Shown here piece by piece: positions 54,103-63,113 of a stretch of DNA of 64,000 bases (the stretch's first letter is position 1; every line of letters starts with the position of its first letter). The stretch comes from Pedobacter nyackensis (lineage in GTDB: Bacteria > Bacteroidota > Bacteroidia > Sphingobacteriales > Sphingobacteriaceae), in the NCBI RefSeq assembly GCF_900176505.1, contig NZ_FWYB01000011.1, positions 112,922-176,921 on the forward strand, given 5' to 3'. The position numbers and the translations under genes were made by a program. The notes beneath the pieces were generated by a model, which saw nothing but the letters and a program-made list of their open reading frames with translations, did not search any database and was not told the DNA's origin.

Positions 54103-55287
54103 ATGGAGGTGTCGAGCTTTTTTGCCAGCATTAGCTGTTTTTTTTTACTAGTGCTTTCTTTGCATTTGTTTTTTGCAAAACGAGGGTCTAGGCTATTGAA
54201 TCGCTTGCTCTCTATTATATTTTTTTCAAGATTTGGACAGGTTCTGGTTATGTTGCTCGTCAGTTCGAATCAGCATAACTTTTTAGCCTTCTTTTACCAA
54301 TTATTCACGCCTGTATATTTCCTGGGGCCAGCTTGTTTTTACCTGTATATTGCCAATTTTGTAAGTGCTCGTACTCGTTTTGGTAAATTGGATTGGCTTC
54401 ATCTTATTCCGGCAGTGCTGGCTTTGATTCATGTGCTCCCTCTGCCTTTTTCTCCATCTATCAGATGGGAGGTTATTGCCAATCAGATTACAGATAATAA
54501 GCAGCTTTTTATTACAGAAAGAAGTGGGAATTTTGCAGCCTGGTTTTATTATCTGGGGAGGCCTGCTTTGTTACTGGGGTACTTATGTGCCAGTTGGTTT
54601 GCTGTACTGAAATCAAAGACTATTCATACATTGATAAGTGATTCGGATAGAAAATGGATATTCTTCTTCCTTAAAGCCGGAACTTTTTTTCAGGTGGTTA
54701 GTTTTATGCCATTGATTGTATGGGATATGAAAGAGCCTATGGTTAATGTTTCTTTCATTTTGCTGAATTGCCTGGTACTTTTAGTTATCGTGGTGTTTAT
54801 CCTTCATCAGCCGCGTATGTTTTACGGGTACCTGTTTGTATCGGTCGACCTGGGTAATGATGCTGTGGAAGTGGTTAAGGAGCTGCCAGAGCCAGTTGTA
54901 GCGGCGACCTTGGTTTCCAAGAAGGTGAAATTATTGCCAGACCAGTTGTCGACCTATTCAGATTCTATGAAGTCGTATATGGAAAATAAGGCTCCTTATC
55001 TTCAGAATGATTTTCAGATTGTGGATCTGGCTGGTGAACTGGACATCCCGGTACATCATTGTTCTTTTGTGTTAAATAACTTACTGGGTAAAAATTTTCG
55101 TGATTGGATCAATGGATACCGGATTGGGTTTTTTATTGAACAATATCCGTTAAAGTCTGAACTGATGACTATAGAGGCAATCGCTTATGAGTCTGGCTTT
55201 AAAAGTCTGGCTACTTTTTATAATGCCTTTAAAAAAGAAACCGGTTTAATGCCTAAGACCTTCTTTTCTCAAAAAAAAGTTTCCTGA
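54103..55287 (+). CDS. Membrane-anchored AraC-family transcriptional regulator
   Basis: I use the ATG at 54103 (394 residues); a TACCTTGC box at 54086-54093, close to a -7 element, lies inside the longer frame from 54061. The N-terminal half holds about seven hydrophobic segments (FFASISCFFLLVLSLHLFF and others). The C-terminal helix-turn-helix (about 300-394) shows DLAGELDIPVHHCSFVLNN and EAIAYESGFKSLATFYNAFK. It probably senses a membrane signal and controls nearby genes. Its 3' end is partly copied at 62314-62430. Confidence 0.86.
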   Translation: MEVSSFFASISCFFLLVLSLHLFFAKRGSRLLNRLLSIIFFSRFGQVLVMLLVSSNQHNFLAFFYQLFTPVYFLGPACFYLYIANFVSARTRFGKLDWLHLIPAVLALIHVLPLPFSPSIRWEVIANQITDNKQLFITERSGNFAAWFYYLGRPALLLGYLCASWFAVLKSKTIHTLISDSDRKWIFFFLKAGTFFQVVSFMPLIVWDMKEPMVNVSFILLNCLVLLVIVVFILHQPRMFYGYLFVSVDLGNDAVEVVKELPEPVVAATLVSKKVKLLPDQLSTYSDSMKSYMENKAPYLQNDFQIVDLAGELDIPVHHCSFVLNNLLGKNFRDWINGYRIGFFIEQYPLKSELMTIEAIAYESGFKSLATFYNAFKKETGLMPKTFFSQKKVS

Positions 55288-55303
55288 TTTTTTCTTTTTG
55301 TTG

Positions 55304-55320
55304 TAACTATTGAATAGTTG
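55304..55320. promoter_or_regulatory. Palindrome upstream of the adhesin gene
   Basis: The motif TAACTATTGAATAGTTG contains the palindrome AACTATT-G-AATAGTT. It lies 17 bp past the AraC stop and about 110 bp before the adhesin start. The identical 17 bases occur at 62469-62485, in the equivalent place after the AraC remnant. It may be an operator of the AraC protein or simply duplicated sequence. Confidence 0.5.
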
Positions 55321-55429
55321 GATAGAAATAGAAATTAATATTATATTTAACTACCGGTTTAATTGGCTTGCTCGTTTTGCTCGGTTTTAAATTTATAACG
55401 ATTTAATTTATATCTAATAACAATCTCAC

Positions 55430-58400
55430 ATGAAAAGAATTTTACTTTCTTTATTTTTTTCTTTGTTTTTTTTTGCGACGAGGGCGCAATTGACGACAAA
55501 TGCTACTTTAACATTTACTGCTGATGGTGCTTGGACCGACGGGATTGCCGAAGATGGTGAAGGTGGATCTGTGAATATTCCCGGTATTATAATTGAAGTA
55601 CTGAGTATCTCGAATATTGCAGGTAATAATTTTGGTGCTATTTCTTACCAAAATTATTATGGTGATGGTGGTTTGACACCTAATGAAAACGATGGCGCAA
55701 AAGGAATGTCAATCAGGTCAAAGGATGGCAAAGAATTTGGTCTCAATCATTTTAATTATTCAAATTGGGGTGATACAGAGATTTTAACAAATACCGTTAA
55801 AGGATATAGGGATGGTGTTGAGGTCGCTTCTACTACATTTATTTATGATGGAATTACTAGCGGATATGCAAACAACCTAATTACTTTAGGTAGTTCATTT
55901 GACTATGTTGATGAGGTTCGGATTTATATTTCGGGAGGCGGCTATCTTCTTGATCAATCAAAAACAAATCATTCTATTAATGGTATTGGCTTGGCCCCAC
56001 CACCTCCAACTGTAAGTTCTATTAACCGTGTGGGCACAACTCCAAGTAATAGGAGTTCAGAACAATTTACTGTAGTTTTCTCGGAAAGTGTTACTGGTGT
56101 GAATGTCAGCGATTTCGCACTTACAACAACAGAGACAGCGGCTGGTACCATTGCATCGGTATCAGGATCTGGCACTACATATACCGTAACTGTGAATCCG
56201 GTCACTGGTAATGGGACGCTAAGATTAGATCTTAACAGCAGTGGAACCGGGATACAAAACGGAGGGGCAGTTCCAGTTTCCGGTGGGTATACCTCTGGAC
56301 AGATTTTTACCATTGATCATACCATACCAACAGCTACTATTGTAGTAACAGATAATGCATTGAGGATTGGAGAGACTTCTTTGGTTACCATTACTTTCAG
56401 TGAAGCTATTAGCGGGTTTGCAAATGATGATCTCACCATTGTAAATGGTACTTTAACTACTGTCGGTTCAGGTGATGGGATTACCTGGACGGCAACTTTT
56501 ACGCCTTTAGCTAGTGTTTCAGACCCAACCAATTTGATTACCCTGAATAATGCAGGTGTTGCGGATGCCGCTGGCAATGCAGGAACCGGAACAACTAATT
56601 CTAATAATTATGCCATTGATACGACTCGTCCAACAGCTACGATTGTTGTTGCTGATGTGACACTGATTGCAGGAGAAACTTCATTGGTAACTATTACTTT
56701 TAGCGAAGCGGTTACCGGTTTTGCTAATGCTGATCTGACAATTGGCAATGGTACTTTATCTTCAGTAAGTACATCTGATGGTGGAATTACCTGGACGGCA
56801 ACTTTTACACCTGTAGCTAGTGTTACAGATCCTACTAATGTAATTACCCTGAATAATGCAGGTGTTGCGGATGCCGCTGGCAATGCAGGAACCGGAACAA
56901 CTAATTCTAATAATTATACCATTGATACGACTCGTCCAACAGCTACGATTGTAGTCGCCGATGATGCATTGAGGATTGGAGAAACTTCATTGGTAACCAT
57001 TACTTTTAGCGAGGCGATTAGCGGTTTTGCTAATGACGATCTAATCATTGCTAACGGAACTTTATCTGCGGTTAGCTCATTAGATGGTGGGGTTACCTGG
57101 ACGTCAACTTTTACACCAACGGCTAGCACTACCAGTGCAATCAATTTAATTACCCTGGCTAATACAGGTGTATTAAATGCATCCGGGAACACCGGAAGTG
57201 GAACTACCAACTCAAATAATTATGCTATCGACACCAAACGACCAACAGCTACAATTGTAATCACCGATGCAGCGCTGGCTATTGGGCAAACTTCTCTGGT
57301 TACCATCACTTTCAGCGAAGCTGTTGGCGGTTTGACGAATGCCGATTTAACTATTGCTAATGGAACTTTATCTGCTGTTAGCACGGCTGATGGTGGGATT
57401 ACCTGGACCGGGACCTTTACACCTTCAGCAAGTATTACCGATGCAAGCAATTTAATTACGCTGGATAATACAGGTATTGCAGATTTATCGGGTAATGCTG
57501 GGAGCGGGACTAGCGATTCTAATAATTATGCTATCGACTCTACGCGTCCAACAGCTACAATAGTTGTTGCCGATGCAGCACTGATTGCTGGAGAAACTTC
57601 TTTGGTGACCATTACTTTTAGCGAAGCTGTGGGCGATTTTACTAATGCCGACTTAACCATTCCTAATGGGACTTTAACTCTTGTTAGCTCATCTGATGGT
57701 GGAATTACCTGGACGGCGACCTTTACACCAGCAAACAATATTGCCGATCCAACTAATTTGATTTCACTGAATAATACTGGCGTTTTAGATCTAGCCGGTA
57801 ATGCCGGAACGGGAACTGTCAATTCGGCTAATTTTACTATAAATACCATACGTCCGACAGCTACTATTGTTGTAGCCGATAACGCAATGAAGATTGGAGA
57901 AACTTCCTTAATCACCATTACTTTTAGCGAAGCTGTTAGTGATTTTACCAATGCCGATTTAACCATTCCAAATGGGACTTTAACTCTTGTTAGCTCCTCT
58001 GATGGTGAAATTACCTGGACTGCAACTTTTACACCAACTGTTAGCATTACCGATGCAAGCAATTTAATTACCCTGGATAATACAGGTGTCTCAAATGCAT
58101 CCGGGAATACCGGAAGTGGCACTACTAACTCAAATAATTATGCTATCGATACCAAACGACCAACAGCTACAATTGTAATAACTGATGCAGCGCTGGCTAT
58201 TGGGCAAACTTCTCTGGTTACCATCACTTTCAGCGAAGCTGTTGGCGGTTTTACCAATGCCGACCTAACCGTAGCTAATGGAACTTTATCTGCTTTTAGT
58301 TCCTTTGATGGGATTATCTGGACGGCGACTTTGACACCCGTAGCTAGTATTACAGATGCAAGCAATGTGATTACATTAGATAATACGGGTGTTGCAGATC

Positions 58401-61324
58401 TTGCTGGTAATGCAGGAAGTGGAATTGCCAATTCTAATAATTATACCATTGACAGTCAACGTCCGACAGCTACGATTGTTGTTGCCGATGCAGCACTGAT
58501 TGCCGGAGAAACTTCTTTGGTAACCATTACTTTTAGCGAAGCTGTTAGCGATTTTACTAATGCCGACTTAACCATTCCTAATGGGAATTTAACTCTTGTT
58601 AGCTCATCTGATGGTGGAATTACCTGGACAGCAACATTTACACCTGCTGCTGGTATTGCCGTTGCTACCAATTTGATTTCACTGAATAATTCTGGTGTTT
58701 TAGATCTAGCCGGTAATGCAGGAACGGGAACTGCTAATTCTGCTAATTTTACTATAAGTACCATACGTCCGACAGCTACTATTGTTGTAGCCGATAACGC
58801 AATGAAGATTGGAGAAACTTCTTTGGTAACCATTACTTTTAGCGAAGCTGTTAGCGGTTTTGCCAATGACGACCTAACCATTGCTAACGGAACTTTATCT
58901 GCGGTTAGCTCATTAGACGGTGGGGTTACCTGGACCGCAACTTTTACACCTGCTACTGACATTACAGACGCTAGCAATGCGATTGTACAAGACAATACCG
59001 GCATACAAAATGCATCCGGAAACATGGGAACCGGCACTACCAACTCTAATAATTATGCTATTGATACAACACGTCCAACGGCTACCATAGTAATAGCCGA
59101 TGCAGGGCTTAGTATTGGAGAAACATCATTGGTTACGATTACCTTTAATGAAGCAATTTCTGGTTTTACAAATGCCGATCTAACTATTGCTAATGGTACT
59201 TTAACAGCAGTCAGTTCATCTGATGGAAATGTTACCTGGACAGCAACTTTTACACCTACCGCCTCTATTGTCGATGATTCCAATTTGATTTCACTGACTA
59301 ATTCGGGGGTTGTTGATGCAGCGGGCAATATCGGAACAGGAACCTCCAGCAGTAATAATTATGTTATTGATAATGTTGCGCCTGCTGTCAATGCTATAGT
59401 GCGCGCAAATGTTAGTCCTACCAATGCAAGTAGTGTTAACTACACTGTTACCTTCTCTGAAAAGGTGAACAATGTAGATGTGAATGATTTTGTATTAACC
59501 ACATCCGGTACGAATGGAACAATTTCGAATGTCTCAACCATTGATAATATTGTATATACCGTAACTGTAAATGCAGTAACGGGCGACGGAACACTGAGAC
59601 TGGATTTAAAAGCCACTGGAACAGGTATCACAGATGTGATTGGAAACGTTTCGGGAGGTTATACTGCCGGTGATGTTTATACCTTTGATCATAGCCAAAC
59701 TATTACTTTCAACCCGATTACAGTGAAGATTTATGGTGACGTTGCTTTCTCACTGGGTAATGTAAATTCCTCAGGTAATCTTCCTGTAACCTATACAGCT
59801 ACTGATCCTTCTGTTGTTTCTATTGTTGGTAACATGGCAACAATTCTGAAAGCTGGAAGTACTTTGGTTACTGCAAGTCAGACAGGAAATAGCAATTATA
59901 ATCCTGCGCCTAATGTGCAGCAAACTTTAACAGTGAACAAGAAGGCTTTAACCGTCACAGCTGAAGATAAAGAACGCTTTGCAGGTACTGAAAACCCGGT
60001 GTTTACGATTAAATATACAGGTTTTATTACCGGAGAAAGTAGTACGGCTTTGAGTACGCTTCCTACAATAACTACTACGGCTACCTTAGGCAGCGCCCCT
60101 GGTAATTACCCAATTAAAGCTAACGGAGCTGTTGCTGCAAATTACGACATTACTTATGTAGATGGTATTTTGAAAGTAAAACCTGGTGCACCAACTAACA
60201 TTAGCCTTGCTGGAGTTACATTGTTTGAAAACAAAACCGCCGGAACCAATGCAGGAATGTTGAGTAGCACTTCAGATGATCCTTCAGCAACTTTTACCTA
60301 TGTATTGGTTGGTGGAATCGGTGATACTGATAACGCCTCATTTGTTATTAATGGAAATACCATCAATACGGCAGCAAGTCTAAATTTTGAGTCTAAAGCC
60401 AACTATAGTATTCGTGTCAAAAGCACAACACAGCATGGCTTGAGTCTGGAGAAAGTCTTTACTATTGCTTTAAGTGATGTAAACGAAATTCCAACACTCT
60501 CAGTAATTAATAATCAAACGATTTGTTACACGACTTTAAATCAAACGGTAGCTTTAAATGGCATCAGTGCCGGCCCCGAGACTGCACAAACCACTACATT
60601 AAGCGTAAGCAGCACCAATGCGAACTTATTTGAAAGTTTAGATGTAACGGGTTCAGGTATTACTGGCTCTGTAAACTACAAAGCCAAAATCGGCGTTTCA
60701 GGAACGGCTACCATTACTGTAACCGTTAAAGATAATGGTGGTGCTGCCAACGGTGGTGTGGACACTTATAGCAGAACTTTTGTGATCACCATCAATGCTT
60801 TGCCAATTGTTGCTATAAATAGCGATAAAGGTACACAGATTAGTAAAGGTGAAACAGTAATCCTAAATGCGGTGGGTGGCTCCAGTTATGCCTGGGTACC
60901 TCACAACAGCATTCAAAATGGACTAAATTCGGCAACATTGACAGTAAGGCCACGTGAAACGACTACTTATACCGTAACAGTGACTAATGCCAGTGGATGT
61001 TCGCAAGCACAAACCTTTACTTTAACGGTACTGGATGATTTGGCCAAGATTAAAGCGGCCAATATCTTATCACCGAATGGTGACGGTATTAACGATAAGT
61101 GGGTGATTGATAATATCGATTTTTATCCGAATAATGAGGCGAAAATCTTCGATAGAAGCGGTCGCTTGATATACAGCAAAAAAGGATATGACAATAGTTG
61201 GGATGCTACTGTTAATGGTTCGCCATTGGCTGAAGATACTTATTATTATATTATCGACTTTGGAACCGGTAGGGTTAAATTTAAAGGCTATATTACTGTA
61301 GTCAGAGGAGAGTCGGCCCGATAA
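55430..61324 (+). CDS. Large T9SS-secreted adhesin with ten Ig-like repeats
   Basis: This 1964-residue protein has a signal peptide (cut near TRAQLT). After a 170-residue N-terminal region, one domain (about 190-298), then ten repeats of about 102 residues (299-1316), then a domain like the first flank (about 1317-1422) bracket the array. Next come MBG-like and other beta domains (to about 1585), a cadherin-like domain (SLAGVTLFENKTAGTNAGML), two more beta domains, and a gliding-motility-type C-terminal sorting domain (about 1878-1964, NILSPNGDGINDKW). It should be exported by the type IX system to the surface for adhesion or gliding. A PorP/SprF gene follows after 35 bp. Confidence 0.9.
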   Translation: MKRILLSLFFSLFFFATRAQLTTNATLTFTADGAWTDGIAEDGEGGSVNIPGIIIEVLSISNIAGNNFGAISYQNYYGDGGLTPNENDGAKGMSIRSKDGKEFGLNHFNYSNWGDTEILTNTVKGYRDGVEVASTTFIYDGITSGYANNLITLGSSFDYVDEVRIYISGGGYLLDQSKTNHSINGIGLAPPPPTVSSINRVGTTPSNRSSEQFTVVFSESVTGVNVSDFALTTTETAAGTIASVSGSGTTYTVTVNPVTGNGTLRLDLNSSGTGIQNGGAVPVSGGYTSGQIFTIDHTIPTATIVVTDNALRIGETSLVTITFSEAISGFANDDLTIVNGTLTTVGSGDGITWTATFTPLASVSDPTNLITLNNAGVADAAGNAGTGTTNSNNYAIDTTRPTATIVVADVTLIAGETSLVTITFSEAVTGFANADLTIGNGTLSSVSTSDGGITWTATFTPVASVTDPTNVITLNNAGVADAAGNAGTGTTNSNNYTIDTTRPTATIVVADDALRIGETSLVTITFSEAISGFANDDLIIANGTLSAVSSLDGGVTWTSTFTPTASTTSAINLITLANTGVLNASGNTGSGTTNSNNYAIDTKRPTATIVITDAALAIGQTSLVTITFSEAVGGLTNADLTIANGTLSAVSTADGGITWTGTFTPSASITDASNLITLDNTGIADLSGNAGSGTSDSNNYAIDSTRPTATIVVADAALIAGETSLVTITFSEAVGDFTNADLTIPNGTLTLVSSSDGGITWTATFTPANNIADPTNLISLNNTGVLDLAGNAGTGTVNSANFTINTIRPTATIVVADNAMKIGETSLITITFSEAVSDFTNADLTIPNGTLTLVSSSDGEITWTATFTPTVSITDASNLITLDNTGVSNASGNTGSGTTNSNNYAIDTKRPTATIVITDAALAIGQTSLVTITFSEAVGGFTNADLTVANGTLSAFSSFDGIIWTATLTPVASITDASNVITLDNTGVADLAGNAGSGIANSNNYTIDSQRPTATIVVADAALIAGETSLVTITFSEAVSDFTNADLTIPNGNLTLVSSSDGGITWTATFTPAAGIAVATNLISLNNSGVLDLAGNAGTGTANSANFTISTIRPTATIVVADNAMKIGETSLVTITFSEAVSGFANDDLTIANGTLSAVSSLDGGVTWTATFTPATDITDASNAIVQDNTGIQNASGNMGTGTTNSNNYAIDTTRPTATIVIADAGLSIGETSLVTITFNEAISGFTNADLTIANGTLTAVSSSDGNVTWTATFTPTASIVDDSNLISLTNSGVVDAAGNIGTGTSSSNNYVIDNVAPAVNAIVRANVSPTNASSVNYTVTFSEKVNNVDVNDFVLTTSGTNGTISNVSTIDNIVYTVTVNAVTGDGTLRLDLKATGTGITDVIGNVSGGYTAGDVYTFDHSQTITFNPITVKIYGDVAFSLGNVNSSGNLPVTYTATDPSVVSIVGNMATILKAGSTLVTASQTGNSNYNPAPNVQQTLTVNKKALTVTAEDKERFAGTENPVFTIKYTGFITGESSTALSTLPTITTTATLGSAPGNYPIKANGAVAANYDITYVDGILKVKPGAPTNISLAGVTLFENKTAGTNAGMLSSTSDDPSATFTYVLVGGIGDTDNASFVINGNTINTAASLNFESKANYSIRVKSTTQHGLSLEKVFTIALSDVNEIPTLSVINNQTICYTTLNQTVALNGISAGPETAQTTTLSVSSTNANLFESLDVTGSGITGSVNYKAKIGVSGTATITVTVKDNGGAANGGVDTYSRTFVITINALPIVAINSDKGTQISKGETVILNAVGGSSYAWVPHNSIQNGLNSATLTVRPRETTTYTVTVTNASGCSQAQTFTLTVLDDLAKIKAANILSPNGDGINDKWVIDNIDFYPNNEAKIFDRSGRLIYSKKGYDNSWDATVNGSPLAEDTYYYIIDFGTGRVKFKGYITVVRGESAR
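56324..59377 (+). repeat. Ten-unit coding repeat array of the adhesin
   Basis: Units begin (codon of the R/I in RPTATIV) at 56324, 56627, 56933, 57239, 57545, 57851, 58157, 58460, 58766 and 59072, giving 303 or 306 bp periods. Unit types recur in order: units 4-5-6 (ITDAALAIGQ, VADAALIAGE, VADNAMKIGE) reappear as units 7-8-9, 918 bp later, with few differences. The array can expand or contract by recombination. Confidence 0.9.
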
Positions 61325-61359
61325 ATAATTTAAATATTTTTGTACAATCGATCTAACAG

Positions 61360-62247
61360 ATGAAAACAATATATAAAGCAGCATTAATATCCGCGTTTGT
61401 TGTCATGGGCACTTCGGCGAAAGCACAGTTGAACCCACTATCGGCACAATATTATACCAACCAGTATTTAATTAATCCGGCTTTTGCCGGTGCAGGAGAA
61501 GGAATAAAATTAAACGGTGCTTACCGCAAGCTTTGGAGCAATGTACCGGGTTCCCCTTTAACCCAGAGCCTGACAGCCGATTATGGTTTTGGAAAAGTAG
61601 GTGTAGGGCTTACTGTGAACAATGAGAGTGCCGGTTTGCAAAGACAAACACGGGTAGTGGGGAGTTATGCTTATCACCTGCAATTGAATGAAGGTAACCA
61701 GAGGTTACACTTTGGGGTGTCATTGGGGTTCATGAATCAGCGACTAGAGAATGCGGATATTTATGGTAATCCAAATGACCCAACAGTAGGGCAGTATAAT
61801 GATCGTAAAACTTATTTGGACGGCGACTTTGGGGTAGCTTATACTTCGGATAAACTGAATGTACAGGCTGCTATTCCTAACCTTAAAAGTGTATTGAAAA
61901 AAGATGTAATCAAATTGGCTGATGTGGCTACTTTTTATACAGCGGTAAGTTATAAAATTGGTATCAGCGAAGGAATGGAGGGCATGGACGTAGAACCTAA
62001 AGTTGCATACCGCGGAGTGAAAGGGTTTGACAATATCTGGGATGCTGGCGCACAATTTAGTATTGCCAATAAGCAGGTCCTTTTGTTAGCGATGTATCAC
62101 AGTACAGAAAATGCTACCTTCGGTTTGGGTATGGATTATAAAAAGAAATACCTGATCAGTGGTACTTATACCACGCAGACTTCGGCCTTGAGTAGTTACA
62201 CCAATGGTAGTTTTGAACTGAATTTAAGATTGAATTTGAGTAAGTAA
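61360..62247 (+). CDS. PorP/SprF-family T9SS-associated outer-membrane protein
   Basis: This 295-residue protein has a signal peptide (cut near AKAQLN) and the family start PLSAQYYTNQYLINPAFAGA, followed by beta strands and a C-terminal ELNLRLNLSK. PorP/SprF proteins hold or help attach T9SS cargo with type B sorting domains. It follows the adhesin after 35 bp and ends at a strong terminator, so it is the likely partner of that adhesin, as SprF is of SprB in Flavobacterium. Confidence 0.9.
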   Translation: MKTIYKAALISAFVVMGTSAKAQLNPLSAQYYTNQYLINPAFAGAGEGIKLNGAYRKLWSNVPGSPLTQSLTADYGFGKVGVGLTVNNESAGLQRQTRVVGSYAYHLQLNEGNQRLHFGVSLGFMNQRLENADIYGNPNDPTVGQYNDRKTYLDGDFGVAYTSDKLNVQAAIPNLKSVLKKDVIKLADVATFYTAVSYKIGISEGMEGMDVEPKVAYRGVKGFDNIWDAGAQFSIANKQVLLLAMYHSTENATFGLGMDYKKKYLISGTYTTQTSALSSYTNGSFELNLRLNLSK

Positions 62248-62264
62248 CCTCCAGTTACAATAGG

Positions 62265-62300
62265 AAAGCCCCTGTGAAATTCATTCACAGGGGCTTTTTT
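62265..62300 (+). terminator. Intrinsic terminator after PorP/SprF
   Basis: AAAGCCCCTGTGAA (62265-62278) pairs perfectly with TTCACAGGGGCTTT (62284-62297) around a 5-nt loop and runs into TTT. It closes the adhesin-PorP unit. Confidence 0.85.
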
Positions 62301-62313
62301 GTGAAAAATAATT

Positions 62314-62430
62314 ATAGAAGCCCTTGCTCATGAATCTGGCTTTAAAAATCTGGCTACTTTTTACAATGCCTTTAAAAAAGAAGCTGGCCTGATGCCTAAA
62401 CCCTATTTTTCACAAAAACAAGTGTCATAA
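62314..62430 (+). pseudogene. 3' remnant of a second AraC-family regulator gene
   Basis: Thirty-eight codons plus stop remain, reading IEALAHESGFKNLATFYNAF and then KKEAGLMPKPYFSQKQVS. They align without gap to the last 39 codons (with stop) of the regulator at 54103-55287 (IEAIAYESGFKSLATFYNAF onward). There is no start codon or other domain, so it cannot be a working regulator. It begins 14 bp after the PorP terminator. The rest of 62301-62586 holds the shared palindrome and a TAGTTTTG box (62531-62538) for the next gene. Confidence 0.85.
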
Positions 62431-62468
62431 ACCTTTCTGATAACTTCAGCAGTTTTACTAATTAACTA

Positions 62469-62485
62469 TAACTATTGAATAGTTG
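62469..62485. promoter_or_regulatory. Second copy of the AraC-flank palindrome
   Basis: TAACTATTGAATAGTTG is identical to 55304-55320, and lies 38 bp after the stop of the AraC remnant and about 100 bp before the small T9SS-sorted gene. The matching placement supports a duplicated AraC-plus-cargo unit, or a conserved operator. Confidence 0.5.
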
Positions 62486-62586
62486 TATAAAATCTGCAGT
62501 TAAAATTTAACTATTATGTAATGTTCTTGATAGTTTTGGATTTAATTTTAGTACCTTTTAAAAAGATTTTCAAATTCATCCCCATT

Positions 62587-63096
62587 ATGAAGTATCTATT
62601 GTCTTCCTTAATAGTCGCATTTGTTGTTGGACAGAGCGACGCGCAAACCACGAATCAGACAGTTATCAACGCCACCGGCAATACTTATACTCACAACACC
62701 GGAATTATATTTGAGTGGAGCGTTGGCGAACTGGCCCTTGTTGAAACTATGACAAATAGCCGTGCAATTATTACCAACGGTCTGTTGCAGCCAGTTCTGC
62801 CCATACATTTCATTACAGAAGGATTTCCGGTCCTTGCCACTAATATTCTTTCACCTAACGGGGATGGGAAAAATGATACCTGGGAGATTAAGGATATCGA
62901 AAGATTTCCGGATAATGAGTTAACTATATTTGACATTTCCGGCCGGGCTCTGTTTCATACAAACAATTACCAGAACGACTGGACAGGCCATTTTTCGGGA
63001 GTTCCACTTCCTGAGGGTACTTACTTTTATAGCATTAAGCTTAAAAAAGACGGTAAGATCGGCGTAGTAAGAGGATTCATTACTCTAATAAAATAA
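62587..63096 (+). CDS. Small T9SS-sorted secreted protein
   Basis: I use the ATG at 62587 (169 residues), where a signal peptide begins (MKYLLSSLIVAFVVGQSDAQ). After a short beta region (FEWSVGELALVETM, then LQPVLPIHF) the C-terminal 85 residues form a gliding-motility-type sorting domain, NILSPNGDGKNDTW, close in pattern to that of the adhesin (NILSPNGDGINDKW). It should be secreted by the type IX system. The mature part is very small for a cargo. The next gene starts 17 bp later. Confidence 0.82.
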   Translation: MKYLLSSLIVAFVVGQSDAQTTNQTVINATGNTYTHNTGIIFEWSVGELALVETMTNSRAIITNGLLQPVLPIHFITEGFPVLATNILSPNGDGKNDTWEIKDIERFPDNELTIFDISGRALFHTNNYQNDWTGHFSGVPLPEGTYFYSIKLKKDGKIGVVRGFITLIK

Positions 63097-63113
63097 CACT
63101 TATTCCTACACAT

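Noticed and set aside
56324..59377. Transposon or integrated repeat element
   Set aside because: The repeats stay in frame within one gene and encode Ig-like domains; there are no terminal repeats or transposase.
55969..59631. Long open frames on the minus strand across the adhesin repeats
   Set aside because: They repeat with the same period as the sense repeats and encode low-complexity Val/Ala/Pro-rich chains. They are shadows of the biased codons of the adhesin.
62314..62430. Small functional AraC-type protein
   Set aside because: There is no start codon in place and only the last third of the DNA-binding domain remains. A remnant is the better reading.
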